From assembly GCA_963840435.1 (NCBI GenBank), contig CAWIYY010000010.1, forward strand, positions 186,001 to 250,000: 64,000 nt of DNA, in the 5' to 3' direction. Below the pieces are notes generated by a model. The model worked only from the letters and a program-made list of their open reading frames with translations. It was not told where the DNA came from and did not search any database. This stretch comes from Bog-473 sp963840435. Lineage in GTDB: Bacteria; Actinomycetota; Acidimicrobiia; Acidimicrobiales; RAAP-2. A program made the position numbers and the translations under genes. This document shows positions 17,301 through 25,478 of the stretch, in pieces (the stretch's first letter is position 1; each line of letters opens with the position of its first letter).

Positions 17301-18167
17301 TCAGCCGGACAGGCCGTTGGGGAACTTGAGCAATGACCCGGCGTCGACCCGGATCTGTTGTCCAGTGATGTACCGGGACTCGTCGCTGGCCAGGAACAAC
17401 GCCAGGTTGGCGATGTCCTCCGGCTCCACGTAGGGGATGGGCATGGCCTGGAAGTGATTGAACGCCGGCTCGGCGTCCTCACGTGTCGGGTTTTCGAGGT
17501 CGGGCCGAAAGACACGGTAGAGGCCGTCATTCTGGAGGAGATGCGTGTTGCAGTTCGTGGGATGGATGGCATTGACCCTGATGAACCGGGACGCCAGATG
17601 CAGAGCCATGTGCTCCGTGTACTCCATGAGGGTCCGCTTGGACCACGCATATCCGTCGCCACCCGGACCGAGAACTGGATTGTCGGCTGCGCCGGGCATC
17701 ATGCCCGCCGTCGATCCCGTGACGATGATGGAAGCCCCATCCGGCAGATGCGGGAGCGCGACGGCGACCGTGTTCATCACACCAAGGAGATCCACGTCCG
17801 TGGCGTCGACGAAGTCGGACGCATGCGGGTCGCCCAGAGCCATCGGAAGGATACCGGCGTTCGCCACGACGACGTCGAGCCGATCGAGATCGGTCAGGCC
17901 CGCTTCCAGCGCTTCTCTGAGGTCGGAGCGTTCCCGTACGTCAGCCTGTCGGGCGACGAAACGGCGACCAAGTTCCTTGACCGCACGCTCGGTCTCCTCC
18001 AGGTCCTCAGGCGTGGCGAGTGGATAATTGTTCGAGTCGATCTGGCGACAGATGTCGACGGCGATTATGTCTGCCCCCTCCTTCGCCATCCGCACAGCAT
18101 GCGCCCGCCCCTGACCACGTGCCGCTCCGGTGATGAAGGCGACCCTTCCATCCAAGCGTCCCGCCAT
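17301..18167 (-). CDS. Mycofactocin-coupled SDR family oxidoreductase
   Basis: This 288-residue short-chain dehydrogenase opens GRVAFITGAARGQGRAHAVRMA and EGADIIAVDIC, the signature of the mycofactocin-coupled subfamily (TIGR03971-like), which uses non-exchangeable NAD and passes electrons to mycofactocin. The family has inserts relative to classical SDRs, as here after VDIC (NNYPLATPEDLEET). Catalytic residues are Ser in TGSTAG and Tyr/Lys in YAWSK; NAG appears as NAGILP. It lies between the P450 (85 bases downstream) and another SDR (38 bases upstream). It probably oxidises an alcohol made by the P450. No mycofactocin biosynthesis gene lies in this window. Confidence 0.82.
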   Translation of the reverse strand: MAGRLDGRVAFITGAARGQGRAHAVRMAKEGADIIAVDICRQIDSNNYPLATPEDLEETERAVKELGRRFVARQADVRERSDLREALEAGLTDLDRLDVVVANAGILPMALGDPHASDFVDATDVDLLGVMNTVAVALPHLPDGASIIVTGSTAGMMPGAADNPVLGPGGDGYAWSKRTLMEYTEHMALHLASRFIRVNAIHPTNCNTHLLQNDGLYRVFRPDLENPTREDAEPAFNHFQAMPIPYVEPEDIANLALFLASDESRYITGQQIRVDAGSLLKFPNGLSG

Positions 18168-18205
18168 GTGCTCCTCCTTTGGTTCGGGTGTTCAGTGCCG
18201 GCGGA

Positions 18206-18970
18206 TCAAAAGCTCCGGCAGTAGACCGTGTCCATCTTCTGCGTCCGAGGGCGGGTCACGATGAAGACGTGCACGTCGCCGACCGCGGTCGACTCCTGGC
18301 CGCCGTTGCGGCCGTAGGCCTGTGACATCAATCCCTCCTTGGTCCAGAGATCGATCGCAGCCGCGCCGTGTTCGGGGTCCCATTCCCAGTCGGTCGATCC
18401 GGTTCCGGCGCCGTTGGTCGCCCCCTGGATCACCGTGGTGACCCGGATGTCGTCTTCACCGACCTCCTGTGCCAGCACCAGCGCAAAGGCCTCGAGAGCC
18501 GCCTTGGTGGCGACGTACATCGAGAGCATCGGAAAAGGATGCAAGGTCGATTCGCTCGAGGTGTTGACGATGTCACCACCCCCTGCGGCGCGCAGCAGGG
18601 GGATGGCAGACCGGCAGGTGTAGACCGGTCCGGCAAGGTTTGTGGCGATCTGCTGCCGAACGTCGAGGTCGCTGAGGAGCTCGACACGACAGGGCCGGTA
18701 CACCGCGGCGTTGTTGATCAGGACATCGATCCGGCCGAAACGGTCGCCGATGTGGGCGAAGGTACTCCGGACGCTGTCGGGATCACCGACATCGGTGACG
18801 AACGGGACGGCGCTCGGGCCGAGTTCGGCTGCCGTTTGCTTCAGGCGCTCGCTGCCCCGTGCCAACAGAAGGACCGTGGCACCCTCCTCCACGAATCGAC
18901 GGGCCACCCCGAGACCGGAACCACTCGAACCGCCGGTGACGACCGCAATCTTCCCTTCGAGCGCCCCCAT
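18206..18970 (-). CDS. Short-chain dehydrogenase/reductase (SDR)
   Basis: This is a classical SDR of about 254 residues from ATG 18970 (MGALEGKIAVVTGGSSGSGLG). A TTG at 18979 is an alternative, but it would abut the ALDH stop. Motifs present are TGGSSGSG (cofactor loop), LINNAAVYRP, the catalytic Ser in NTSSES and YVATK. Asp in VTDVGDPDS fits NAD(P) binding. The C-terminal region (EWDPEHGAAAIDLWTKEGLM) suggests a specific substrate pocket, but the substrate is unknown. It is tightly spaced with ALDH upstream (9 bases) and the mycofactocin-type SDR downstream, so it is part of the same operon. Confidence 0.83.
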   Translation of the reverse strand: MGALEGKIAVVTGGSSGSGLGVARRFVEEGATVLLLARGSERLKQTAAELGPSAVPFVTDVGDPDSVRSTFAHIGDRFGRIDVLINNAAVYRPCRVELLSDLDVRQQIATNLAGPVYTCRSAIPLLRAAGGGDIVNTSSESTLHPFPMLSMYVATKAALEAFALVLAQEVGEDDIRVTTVIQGATNGAGTGSTDWEWDPEHGAAAIDLWTKEGLMSQAYGRNGGQESTAVGDVHVFIVTRPRTQKMDTVYCRSF

Positions 18971-18979
18971 GATCGCCAA

Positions 18980-20500
18980 TCAGCCCCAGGCCAGGTTCTT
19001 GATCTCGGTGAAGTCCTCGAGCCCGTGACGTCCCCATTCGCGGCCGAGGCCCGACTGCTTGTAACCACCGAACGCGCCGGTCTGCCCGATGCCCTTCAGA
19101 CCAGATCCCCAGCCGGGTCCTTGCCCGCCACCGGGGCCCACATCCGCGACCGGCTGGGAGCCGACCTTCTGTACGGTCACCAGGCCGGCCCGAATCTGGC
19201 GGGCGACGTTGAAACCGCGGGAGTCCGACGTGGAGACCACACCGCCTCCGAGGCCGTAGATGGAATCGTTTGCCAGCCTCACGGCATCTGCGTCCTCGCC
19301 CGAGTAGGGAACCACCGTGAGAACGGGTCCGAAGATCTCCTCCTGCGCGATGCGAAGGTCGTTGCCGCTAACGAACACAGTCGGCTCGAAGTAGTACCCC
19401 TTCTCCAAGTGGTCGGGGCGTTTGCCGCCGCAGAGCAATTCGGCACCCTGTTCGAGGCCCGACGCCACGTAGCTCTCGACACGTTGGCGTTGCTGCTCAC
19501 GGATCAGGGGACCGAGCACCGTATTCTCGTTCCGGGGGTCGCCGATCGTGATGAGCGGCCGCATTGCCTCGAGACCCTCCTTGTAGGCGTCGAGCAGCCT
19601 GTCCGGCAGCAGAAGGCGGGTGTGCAGGACACAGCCCTGACCGCAGTGCGCAAGCACCTGGCCGAAGCCGATCGAACGTGCGTAGTCCTCACCCACATCA
19701 CCGAGAACGACCGTCGCGCTCTTCCCACCGAGCTCCAGCTGGACCCTCTTCACGGTGCTCGCCGCCGAGGCCATGATCCGGCGCCCGGTCGCGGTCGACC
19801 CCGTGAAGGTGACCATGTCGACCATGGGGTTGGACGTGAGTTCGTCGCCCACTTCGCCGTGTCCGGTGATCACGTTGAGCACGCCCGGTGGGATCCCGGC
19901 CTCCGCCGCGACCTCGGCGATCATCATGGCGTCGAGCGGCGTCCATGGGTGAGGCTTCAGGACGACGGTGCAGCCGACGGCCAAGGCCGGTGCCACCTTC
20001 ACGATGTTGAGCATGAAGGGAAAGTTGAACGGAGTGATAGCAGCCACGACGCCGATCGGCTCGCGGACAATGGCGCTGCCACTCATGCCCGTCGGACCTC
20101 CGTTTGGCATGCCGTTCTCGACCCAGGGAAAAGCGTGTTCGACCAGCGTCGCATTCGAGCGAAGCATGCCGATCGATCCGGCACCCTGGATCGCATCGGT
20201 GAGAAATCCCGTCGAACCGGTCTCCGCCACGATCAGTTCGCGGAGAGCTCCCGCCCGCGATTCGAGGATCTCGGCCATGGTCAGCAACTTGGCCGCGCGC
20301 TCCGACGGCTTCATGAAGGGCCAGGGACCCTCGTCGAACGCCCGACGCGCCGCCTCGATGGCGTGGACTGCGGTCTTCGTGGTGGCCTCCGGAACGGATC
20401 CGATCACGTCCTCGGTGGCTGGATCCACGACATCGATGGACCCTTCCGCACCTTCGGAGGTCCACTTGCCGTCAATGAAGAGTTCGTAATCCCAGCTCAT
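18980..20500 (-). CDS. Aldehyde dehydrogenase family protein
   Basis: This 506-residue ALDH starts at ATG 20500 (MSWDYELFIDGKW). It has the oxyanion Asn in TPFNFPF, the catalytic Glu in LELGGKSATVV and the nucleophilic Cys in HCGQGCVLHTR; NAD-site residues are in FTGSTATGRRI. Near the C-terminus there is a Gly/Pro-rich insertion (PVADVGPGGGQGPGWGSG) before the conserved FGGYKQSGLGRE, longer than in usual ALDHs. It oxidises an aldehyde to the acid; the operon position after CoA transferase and before SDR/P450 genes fits breakdown of a hydroxylated side chain. The substrate is unknown. Confidence 0.87.
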   Translation of the reverse strand: MSWDYELFIDGKWTSEGAEGSIDVVDPATEDVIGSVPEATTKTAVHAIEAARRAFDEGPWPFMKPSERAAKLLTMAEILESRAGALRELIVAETGSTGFLTDAIQGAGSIGMLRSNATLVEHAFPWVENGMPNGGPTGMSGSAIVREPIGVVAAITPFNFPFMLNIVKVAPALAVGCTVVLKPHPWTPLDAMMIAEVAAEAGIPPGVLNVITGHGEVGDELTSNPMVDMVTFTGSTATGRRIMASAASTVKRVQLELGGKSATVVLGDVGEDYARSIGFGQVLAHCGQGCVLHTRLLLPDRLLDAYKEGLEAMRPLITIGDPRNENTVLGPLIREQQRQRVESYVASGLEQGAELLCGGKRPDHLEKGYYFEPTVFVSGNDLRIAQEEIFGPVLTVVPYSGEDADAVRLANDSIYGLGGGVVSTSDSRGFNVARQIRAGLVTVQKVGSQPVADVGPGGGQGPGWGSGLKGIGQTGAFGGYKQSGLGREWGRHGLEDFTEIKNLAWG

Positions 20501-20532
20501 AGCTTGTTTCCTTTCCTCGTGCCCCGACGGAG

Positions 20533-21732
20533 TCAGCCGAGAGCACCAGCCTTGCGCAGATCGTCGATGGCCTCCCAGTCGCGGCCCAGTTCGAGCAAGA
20601 GCTCTTCGGTGTGCTGCCCAAGTTCGGGTGCCGGTCCTTGAGGAACGGATGGCGCACCTCCGAACTGCATCGGAGGCGCCGGGAGGCGGTAGGTGGAACC
20701 GTCGTGGGCGACCACTTCGGGTAGGTACCCGTTGGCCTCCACCTGGACGTGCTCGTGCACCTCAACGGGCGTCAGTGCGGGCGCCCAGACACCGGTGAAG
20801 CCAGCCAGCTGCTGGCGCCAGTCCTCCAGTGTCCTCGCGAGAAAGGTCGCCTCGAGCTCGGCAACGCAGGCAGCGGCATGTCGCGCCCGCGTGGCCATGT
20901 CGGTGAAACGCTCGTCCGTCGCCAACTCCGGTCGACCGATGGCCTCGCAAAGTTCGACCCAGAACCGGTCGGCCTGCAAGCAGACCAGGTAGAGCCAACG
21001 ACCGTCAGACGTCGGGTAGCTGTTCGTCAGCGGGTTGGGGACGCGGGTCCGATCGGGGCTCGGCATGGTCCCCACGTAAGGGCCGGCCATGATGTCGGGG
21101 CTCAGAGTCCAGATGCCCATGCCGAGGAGAGATACGTCGACCTCTGTTGGCGCGCCGGTTCGCTCCCGCTGGAACAGGGCGGTGCCAATCGCGCCGGCGA
21201 TCGCGTTCGCCCCCTGCAAGTCGAAGAACGCTGCCGGCTGGAACATGGGCTCCTCACCCGGCCGAGTCATTTTGTAGGCCATGCCGGCGGACGCCCACCC
21301 GGCAGCGAGGTCGAAACCACCGGTGTCCTTCATGGGGCCGCGTGCGCCCCACCCGTGGCCACACACGTAGATAAGGCGGGGGTTGGCCGACCGGAGATCC
21401 TCGAGCTCAATTCGGAGTTTCGCTCGAATCGCTGGAAGGTAGCTGGTGAGGAAGACGTCTGCGGTGGCGGCCAGCAGGAGATCCCGTCCGGCGTCGGTGG
21501 CCAGGTCGATCGTGATGCTGCGCTTCCCGCGATTAGGGATTTCATTGAACGGGTTGGGTCCGGGTCTCTCGGCGCTGCCCAGGAGGTTCATGAGTCCCCG
21601 TTGGGGGTCGCCATGGGGAGGCTCCACCTTGATCACGTCAGCACCGAGGTCGGCCATGACCGCTCCCGCCGCGGGGACAAAGGTCCACGAGGCCACCTCC
21701 AGCACCCGGATACCCTCGAAGGGGGCCGTCAT
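20533..21732 (-). CDS. CaiB/BaiF (family III) CoA transferase
   Basis: This 399-residue single-domain family III CoA transferase has GIRVLEVASWTFVPAAGAVMADLGADVIKVE at the N-terminus and the catalytic Asp at about residue 141 in GGFDLAAGWASAG, matching the Frc/CaiB aspartate that forms the acyl-enzyme anhydride. The C-terminal part (LGQHTEELLLELG) is typical. It moves CoA between acyl-CoA and a free acid and so activates an acid without ATP. It starts 9 bases after the amidohydrolase stop and is followed by ALDH after 32 bases. The substrate is not deducible. It contrasts with the double-domain homologues at 28860 and 46106. Confidence 0.87.
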   Translation of the reverse strand: MTAPFEGIRVLEVASWTFVPAAGAVMADLGADVIKVEPPHGDPQRGLMNLLGSAERPGPNPFNEIPNRGKRSITIDLATDAGRDLLLAATADVFLTSYLPAIRAKLRIELEDLRSANPRLIYVCGHGWGARGPMKDTGGFDLAAGWASAGMAYKMTRPGEEPMFQPAAFFDLQGANAIAGAIGTALFQRERTGAPTEVDVSLLGMGIWTLSPDIMAGPYVGTMPSPDRTRVPNPLTNSYPTSDGRWLYLVCLQADRFWVELCEAIGRPELATDERFTDMATRARHAAACVAELEATFLARTLEDWRQQLAGFTGVWAPALTPVEVHEHVQVEANGYLPEVVAHDGSTYRLPAPPMQFGGAPSVPQGPAPELGQHTEELLLELGRDWEAIDDLRKAGALG

Positions 21733-21741
21733 GCGTCCCCT

Positions 21742-22869
21742 CTACCGGCGGGGAAAGTTGAAGACGCGCCGGGCATTGGCTTCCGCGATCTTGCGGACCT
21801 CGTCATCGGGAACCTCGGACAGGACGTCGGCGAGCTTCTCGCGTGACGCCGGAAAATTGCTGTCGCTGTGGGGATAGTCACCCTCGAACAGGATGTTGTC
21901 GATGCCGATGAGGTGCCGCTCCTCGATCCCGGCGTTATCGGCGATGAAACACCCGAAGACGTGGTCACGGAACAGATCGGAGGGCCGCACATCGGGATTG
22001 ACCCCCGTGTACCAGCGGTGGCGTTCCCACGTGTAGTCGATCCGCTCCAAGACGTAGGGAATCCAGCCGATGCCACCTTCGGACAGGGCAACGCGCAGTC
22101 GTGGGAATTTGTGGAAGACCGGCGACAAGAGGAGGTCGACGGTTGTGGATTGCGAGTTCATTCCGAACAGGGCAATCGCAACGGCAAAGTTGGCGTCAGG
22201 TGCGGTGACGGGTGCGCCGCCAGTGCCGAAATGGAGGCAGAGCGGCAAGTCGGCCCCCTGAGCGGCGGCGAAGAACGGATCCCAGTGGTCACTGTGGAAC
22301 GAAGGAAGGTCCAAACGGTGCGGCGCCTCCACAAAGGTGATCGCCTTGGCGCCTTTGGCCGCCGTGCGCTCGACCTCGGCCACCGAGGAGGCGACGTCCC
22401 AGAAGGGAACCATGACCATCGGGATGAACCGGTCCGGTGCGGCCGCTGCCCACTCATCGAGGATGAAGTCGTTCCACGCCACGACGCAGGCGGTCGCCAG
22501 CTCCTTGTCATCCGCCGCAAACAGGGTCCCACCGGCAAAGCCGGGAAAGGACGGGAAGCACATCTGCGCATGGACGCCGTCCAGGTCCATATCAGCCAGA
22601 CGAGCCGTGACGTCGTAGCAACCGGGGAGCATTTCGTCGAAACTCACCGGGTCGACTCCGAAGTCCTTGGGGTCCTTCCCGGCCACGGCATTGAGCCCGA
22701 TGGTCGGAACAATCCTGTCCTCGAACTTCCACACCTGCTTGCCGCCCTCGAGCTCGATGATGTGCGGTCCCACCTCGAGGTATTTGGTAGGCAGGCGATC
22801 GACCCACACCCGCTCGTGCTCGATCACATGGTCGTCGACCGAGATCAGTTGGACGTCGTCGCGCAGCAT
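21742..22869 (-). CDS. Amidohydrolase family 2 protein (TIM-barrel metal hydrolase/decarboxylase)
   Basis: This is an Amidohydro_2 protein of about 375 residues. The start is placed at ATG 22869 because MLRDDVQLISVDDHVIE is the usual N-terminus; the frame is open to 22953. Landmarks are SVDDHVIEHERVW (first metal-site region, with DH rather than HxH), LPLCLHFGTGG, LRVALSEGGIGW and EGDYPHSDSNFP near the C-terminus. The subfamily is abundant in Mycobacterium and Acidimicrobiia catabolic clusters and includes hydrolases and ACMSD-like decarboxylases. It heads the CoA transferase-ALDH-SDR-SDR-P450 run. A second member lies at 34183. Confidence 0.82.
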   Translation of the reverse strand: MLRDDVQLISVDDHVIEHERVWVDRLPTKYLEVGPHIIELEGGKQVWKFEDRIVPTIGLNAVAGKDPKDFGVDPVSFDEMLPGCYDVTARLADMDLDGVHAQMCFPSFPGFAGGTLFAADDKELATACVVAWNDFILDEWAAAAPDRFIPMVMVPFWDVASSVAEVERTAAKGAKAITFVEAPHRLDLPSFHSDHWDPFFAAAQGADLPLCLHFGTGGAPVTAPDANFAVAIALFGMNSQSTTVDLLLSPVFHKFPRLRVALSEGGIGWIPYVLERIDYTWERHRWYTGVNPDVRPSDLFRDHVFGCFIADNAGIEERHLIGIDNILFEGDYPHSDSNFPASREKLADVLSEVPDDEVRKIAEANARRVFNFPRR

Positions 22870-22912
22870 GCCCGGCCCCCCAGGAGCGGCGATCCCTCGA
22901 TGGGAAGAATCG

Positions 22913-22953
22913 TCAGTTTCTGACAATCTATGCCCCGGGAGGATCTCTGACAA
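22913..22953 (-). promoter_or_regulatory. Possible operator/promoter upstream of amidohydrolase operon
   Basis: TCAGTTTCTGA (22913-22923) is a perfect short palindrome, and TCTGACAA occurs twice in direct orientation (22919-22926 and 22946-22953). On the minus strand these read TTGTCAGA, which resembles a -35 element. The region lies between the amidohydrolase start and the end of a TetR gene, a usual place for a TetR operator. The assignment is by position only. Confidence 0.35.
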
Positions 22954-22990
22954 GTGCCTCTTTCAGCGAGCAGCCTCCCGGACGGGACAT

Positions 22991-23593
22991 TCAGCTCCGG
23001 CGCCGGGCCAACTGGGGGACGGCGGCCTCGGCGGCGTCGAGAAGTTCCGGCAGGGTGAGGTTTGTTCGGCCCCACATCTCGACGACCGCCATCTCGATCC
23101 CCACGACGAGGCCGGCGAGAAGGCGCGGATCAGGCACATCCGACCCGCTTGTCTGCATCGACTTGGCGAAGTAGTCGGTCACGGCTCCGGTGAGATCATG
23201 AACGCGCTCGCCGCGTACGCGGGCATGAATCTCTGGGGCGTCCGCCGCGGCCCGTCGCCACAGTCTGAGCAGTCGGACATCCTGTGGGTGTTCGATCGAG
23301 TGTTCGCGAATCAGCCGCCAGACCCGACGCAATGGATTGGGGCTGGGCTCAAGCGCCTCGATCGAATCGACCAGTGCCTGCAAACCACGCCTGGTGAAGG
23401 CCAGCAGAAAGTCGTCCTTAGAGGGGAAATACCGGAAGAGGGTCCTCGCCGAAACGCCGGCCGCTTCGGCGATGTCGTCCACGGTGACCTCTCGAAATCC
23501 TCGATCGGCAAAGAGACGCCATGCTATTTGCTCATATTTGGACTGCAGCAGATTTCGCCGTCTGCTCCAGCCAGACTCTTCAATGCCGTTCAC
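22991..23593 (-). CDS. TetR family transcriptional regulator
   Basis: This 200-residue protein has a TetR N-terminal HTH: AWRLFADRGFREVTVDDIAEAAGVSARTLFRYFPSKDDFL at about residues 24-63. The C-terminal ligand domain is not assignable. Unlike many autoregulators it is co-directional with the operon it precedes (amidohydrolase to P450) and follows the DUF35 gene by 74 bases. It is one of three TetR genes in the window and a candidate for binding the inverted repeats nearby; which site belongs to which regulator cannot be told from sequence. Confidence 0.87.
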   Translation of the reverse strand: MNGIEESGWSRRRNLLQSKYEQIAWRLFADRGFREVTVDDIAEAAGVSARTLFRYFPSKDDFLLAFTRRGLQALVDSIEALEPSPNPLRRVWRLIREHSIEHPQDVRLLRLWRRAAADAPEIHARVRGERVHDLTGAVTDYFAKSMQTSGSDVPDPRLLAGLVVGIEMAVVEMWGRTNLTLPELLDAAEAAVPQLARRRS

Positions 23594-23667
23594 GGCGGCG
23601 ATTGTCGCGCGGTTGGGCTGCAGTCAGAGAACGCCCGCTCTCCCTCAGGGATGCAATCAAGGGGACG

Positions 23668-24081
23668 TCAAGAAGGCCGATCTGGGCGGAATACGGGAAC
23701 GAAGACCTCGCCGTGCTGTTCAAACTGCACCCGAACGGGCATGCCGATGGAGACTTCCTCGGGAGGACAGTCGACCACGTTGGTCGTGAATCGAAGTCCT
23801 TCCTGCTCCACCAGTTCGACAATCGAGATGTTGTAGGGAACGGGCACGGCGGGGTTGTACGGATGTTCATTCGTAGTGTGACTGAACACCGTTCCTGTTC
23901 CACTCGTCGATTCGTACACCGCCAGACCGCCGCAGTCGGAGCATCCGAACGAGAGCGGGAAGACCCATCGGCGGCATCTCTGGCACCGGGTGATCCGGAG
24001 CACCCCCGACGCGCCGCTTGTCCAGAACTCACGGTTGAGCTCGTCGAGCGACGGAAGGATGCGGGCCGCGAACTCGGTCAT
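23668..24081 (-). CDS. Zn-ribbon/OB-fold (DUF35) protein, partner of divergent thiolase-like protein
   Basis: This 137-residue protein has a rubredoxin-like Zn ribbon (CQRC near residue 33 and CSDC about 14 residues later) followed by an OB-fold (GTGTVFSHTTNEHPYNPAVPVPYNISIVEL), the DUF35 arrangement. DUF35 proteins pair with thiolase-fold partners; in cholesterol side-chain degradation the DUF35 part of ChsH2 activates the aldolase Ltp2. Its start is only 24 bases from the divergent thiolase-fold gene at 24106. An analogous pair lies at 35639/36887. The ATG at 24081 directly follows a TACAGT -10-like element, so the transcript may be leaderless. Confidence 0.83.
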   Translation of the reverse strand: MTEFAARILPSLDELNREFWTSGASGVLRITRCQRCRRWVFPLSFGCSDCGGLAVYESTSGTGTVFSHTTNEHPYNPAVPVPYNISIVELVEQEGLRFTTNVVDCPPEEVSIGMPVRVQFEQHGEVFVPVFRPDRPS

Positions 24082-24105
24082 GTGTCAACTGTAGAGTTCC
24101 GACGC
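24082..24105. promoter_or_regulatory. 24-base divergent promoter, probably leaderless on both sides
   Basis: The minus-strand ATG (24081) and plus-strand GTG (24106) are separated by 24 bases. On the plus strand TAGAGT (24092-24097) lies 8 bases before GTG; on the minus strand TACAGT (24093-24088) lies 6 bases before ATG. Each fits a -10 element whose transcript would begin at or next to the start codon. No ribosome-binding site exists for either gene. The -35 regions would lie inside the opposite coding sequence. Confidence 0.5.
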
Positions 24106-25305
24106 GTGAGCGACATCGTCGAACAGGGTGCCATCATTTCGGGGATCGGGATCTCGCGGATCGGCCGAAAGACCGGCATCCCGGGACTCGAACTCACCTT
24201 GGAATCGTCCAGCGAGGCCATCGCTGACGCGGGACTCACGTCGGCTGACATCGACGGTATCGCCACAATGGGTGAGACTCCCGTCGCCGACGCAGCGGCC
24301 CGCCTCGGGATCGAACACACCTGGACCGGCTCGCCAGTCGGCCGATGGGGACTTCTCAGTCCCGTGGTCAACGCCTTCCGCGCCGTTGCGACCGGTCAGG
24401 CTCGCCACGTCCTCGTGTACCGGACGGTGAACATGATGGGGGGATCAGTGATGCCCCAACAGGGGGCGAGCGGGAACGCTGCCGCGCCGCCGGCACCGCC
24501 CTCGGACCGCCGGCCGTCGCCACCGGTGGAAGAGCGGGGAAATCCAATGGCCGACGTGCCTCGCCTTCTCGCTGCGCACGCGTATTCGGCCGCCAACTGG
24601 CTCGCTCTCCACGCCCGTCGTCACATGTATCTCTACGGGACGACCAAAGAGCAGCTGGGATGGTTGGCCATCAACAGCCGGAGGAACGCGGCGCTGAATC
24701 CCAAAGCGGCGTACCGCGACCCTCTTGCAATGAAGGACTACTTGTCGGCCCGGATCATCTCTGAGCCCTTCGGGCTGTTGGACTGTGATGTCCCGGTCGA
24801 CGGTTCCGTTGCCTTCGTGGTGTCGACAGTCGACGCAGCTGCTGACTGTGACCACCCCGTCAGGGTCGAGGCGTGTGGTGGAGCTCTTGGCCTCGGGGGG
24901 TGGGACCAGCGGTCTGACTACCCGAACATGGCGTCGACCGATGCGGCCGCCGAAATGTGGAGCCGCACCGATCTCAATCCAGCCGATGTGGATATCGCCG
25001 AACTCTACGACGGGTTCACGTTTCTGACGTTCGCATGGCTGGAGGCACTCGGGTTTTGTGGTGCGGGCGAGGCGGGCCCGTTCGTCGAGGGTGCTGCCCG
25101 CATTGCGCTCGACGGTCAGCTCCCGCTGAATACCTATGGAGGCCAGTTGTCCGCTGGTCGAATGCATGGGAACTGGGTCCTCCACGAGGCCTGCCTGCAG
25201 TTGCGAGGTGACGCTGGGCCACGCCAGGTCCACAAGCGCGACGTGGCCGTCGTTTCCAACGGCGGTGGTCCCATCGCGGGGTGCATGCTGCTTACCCGGT
25301 CGTGA
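24106..25305 (+). CDS. Thiolase-fold lipid-transfer/aldolase-like protein (Ltp2-like) lacking the thiolase nucleophilic Cys
   Basis: This 399-residue protein (GTG 24106) has the SCP-x-type thiolase fold: IISGIGISRIGRKTG at the N-terminus and ELTLESSSEAIADAGLTSADIDGIATMG. In the place where thiolases have the nucleophilic Cys ('nncsTG'), it reads TWTGSPVGRWGLLSP, with no Cys. The C-terminal thiolase Cys block is SNGGGPIAGC rather than CxGGG. It keeps AELYDGFTFLTF and NTYGGQLSAGRMHG. This pattern, together with an adjacent DUF35 gene, is that of Ltp2-type retro-aldolases, which cleave beta-hydroxy-acyl-CoA thioesters with branched carbons. Retro-aldolase activity is inferred. The gene precedes a true thiolase. 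Confidence 0.8.
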   Translation: MSDIVEQGAIISGIGISRIGRKTGIPGLELTLESSSEAIADAGLTSADIDGIATMGETPVADAAARLGIEHTWTGSPVGRWGLLSPVVNAFRAVATGQARHVLVYRTVNMMGGSVMPQQGASGNAAAPPAPPSDRRPSPPVEERGNPMADVPRLLAAHAYSAANWLALHARRHMYLYGTTKEQLGWLAINSRRNAALNPKAAYRDPLAMKDYLSARIISEPFGLLDCDVPVDGSVAFVVSTVDAAADCDHPVRVEACGGALGLGGWDQRSDYPNMASTDAAAEMWSRTDLNPADVDIAELYDGFTFLTFAWLEALGFCGAGEAGPFVEGAARIALDGQLPLNTYGGQLSAGRMHGNWVLHEACLQLRGDAGPRQVHKRDVAVVSNGGGPIAGCMLLTRS

Positions 25306-25417
25306 CCCCGAATCGAGGCGCGACGAGCGACCTGATTTCGCCACGCCGCGGGCGCTCGTCGAAATCAACGAGGCCAAGCCCTCAATGGCTCATACTCCGG
25401 AATATCGTTCTGCGCAG

Positions 25418-25435
25418 ATAAAGTACACTCTTTAT
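25418..25435 (+). promoter_or_regulatory. Operator-like inverted repeat, site C
   Basis: ATAAAGTACACTCTTTAT lies with its core (AGTACACT, 25422-25429) centred 53 bases upstream of the thiolase GTG at 25479. Its complement reads AGTGTACT, as in sites D and E. TACACT within it fits a -10 element. The surrounding 173-base gap has no other recognisable signal except GGAGGAATGAGG, the ribosome-binding site, just before 25479. Confidence 0.6.
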
Positions 25436-25478
25436 GAGCGCTTGCACTGGCCCCTTAGCGGAGGAATGAGGTTCGGAC

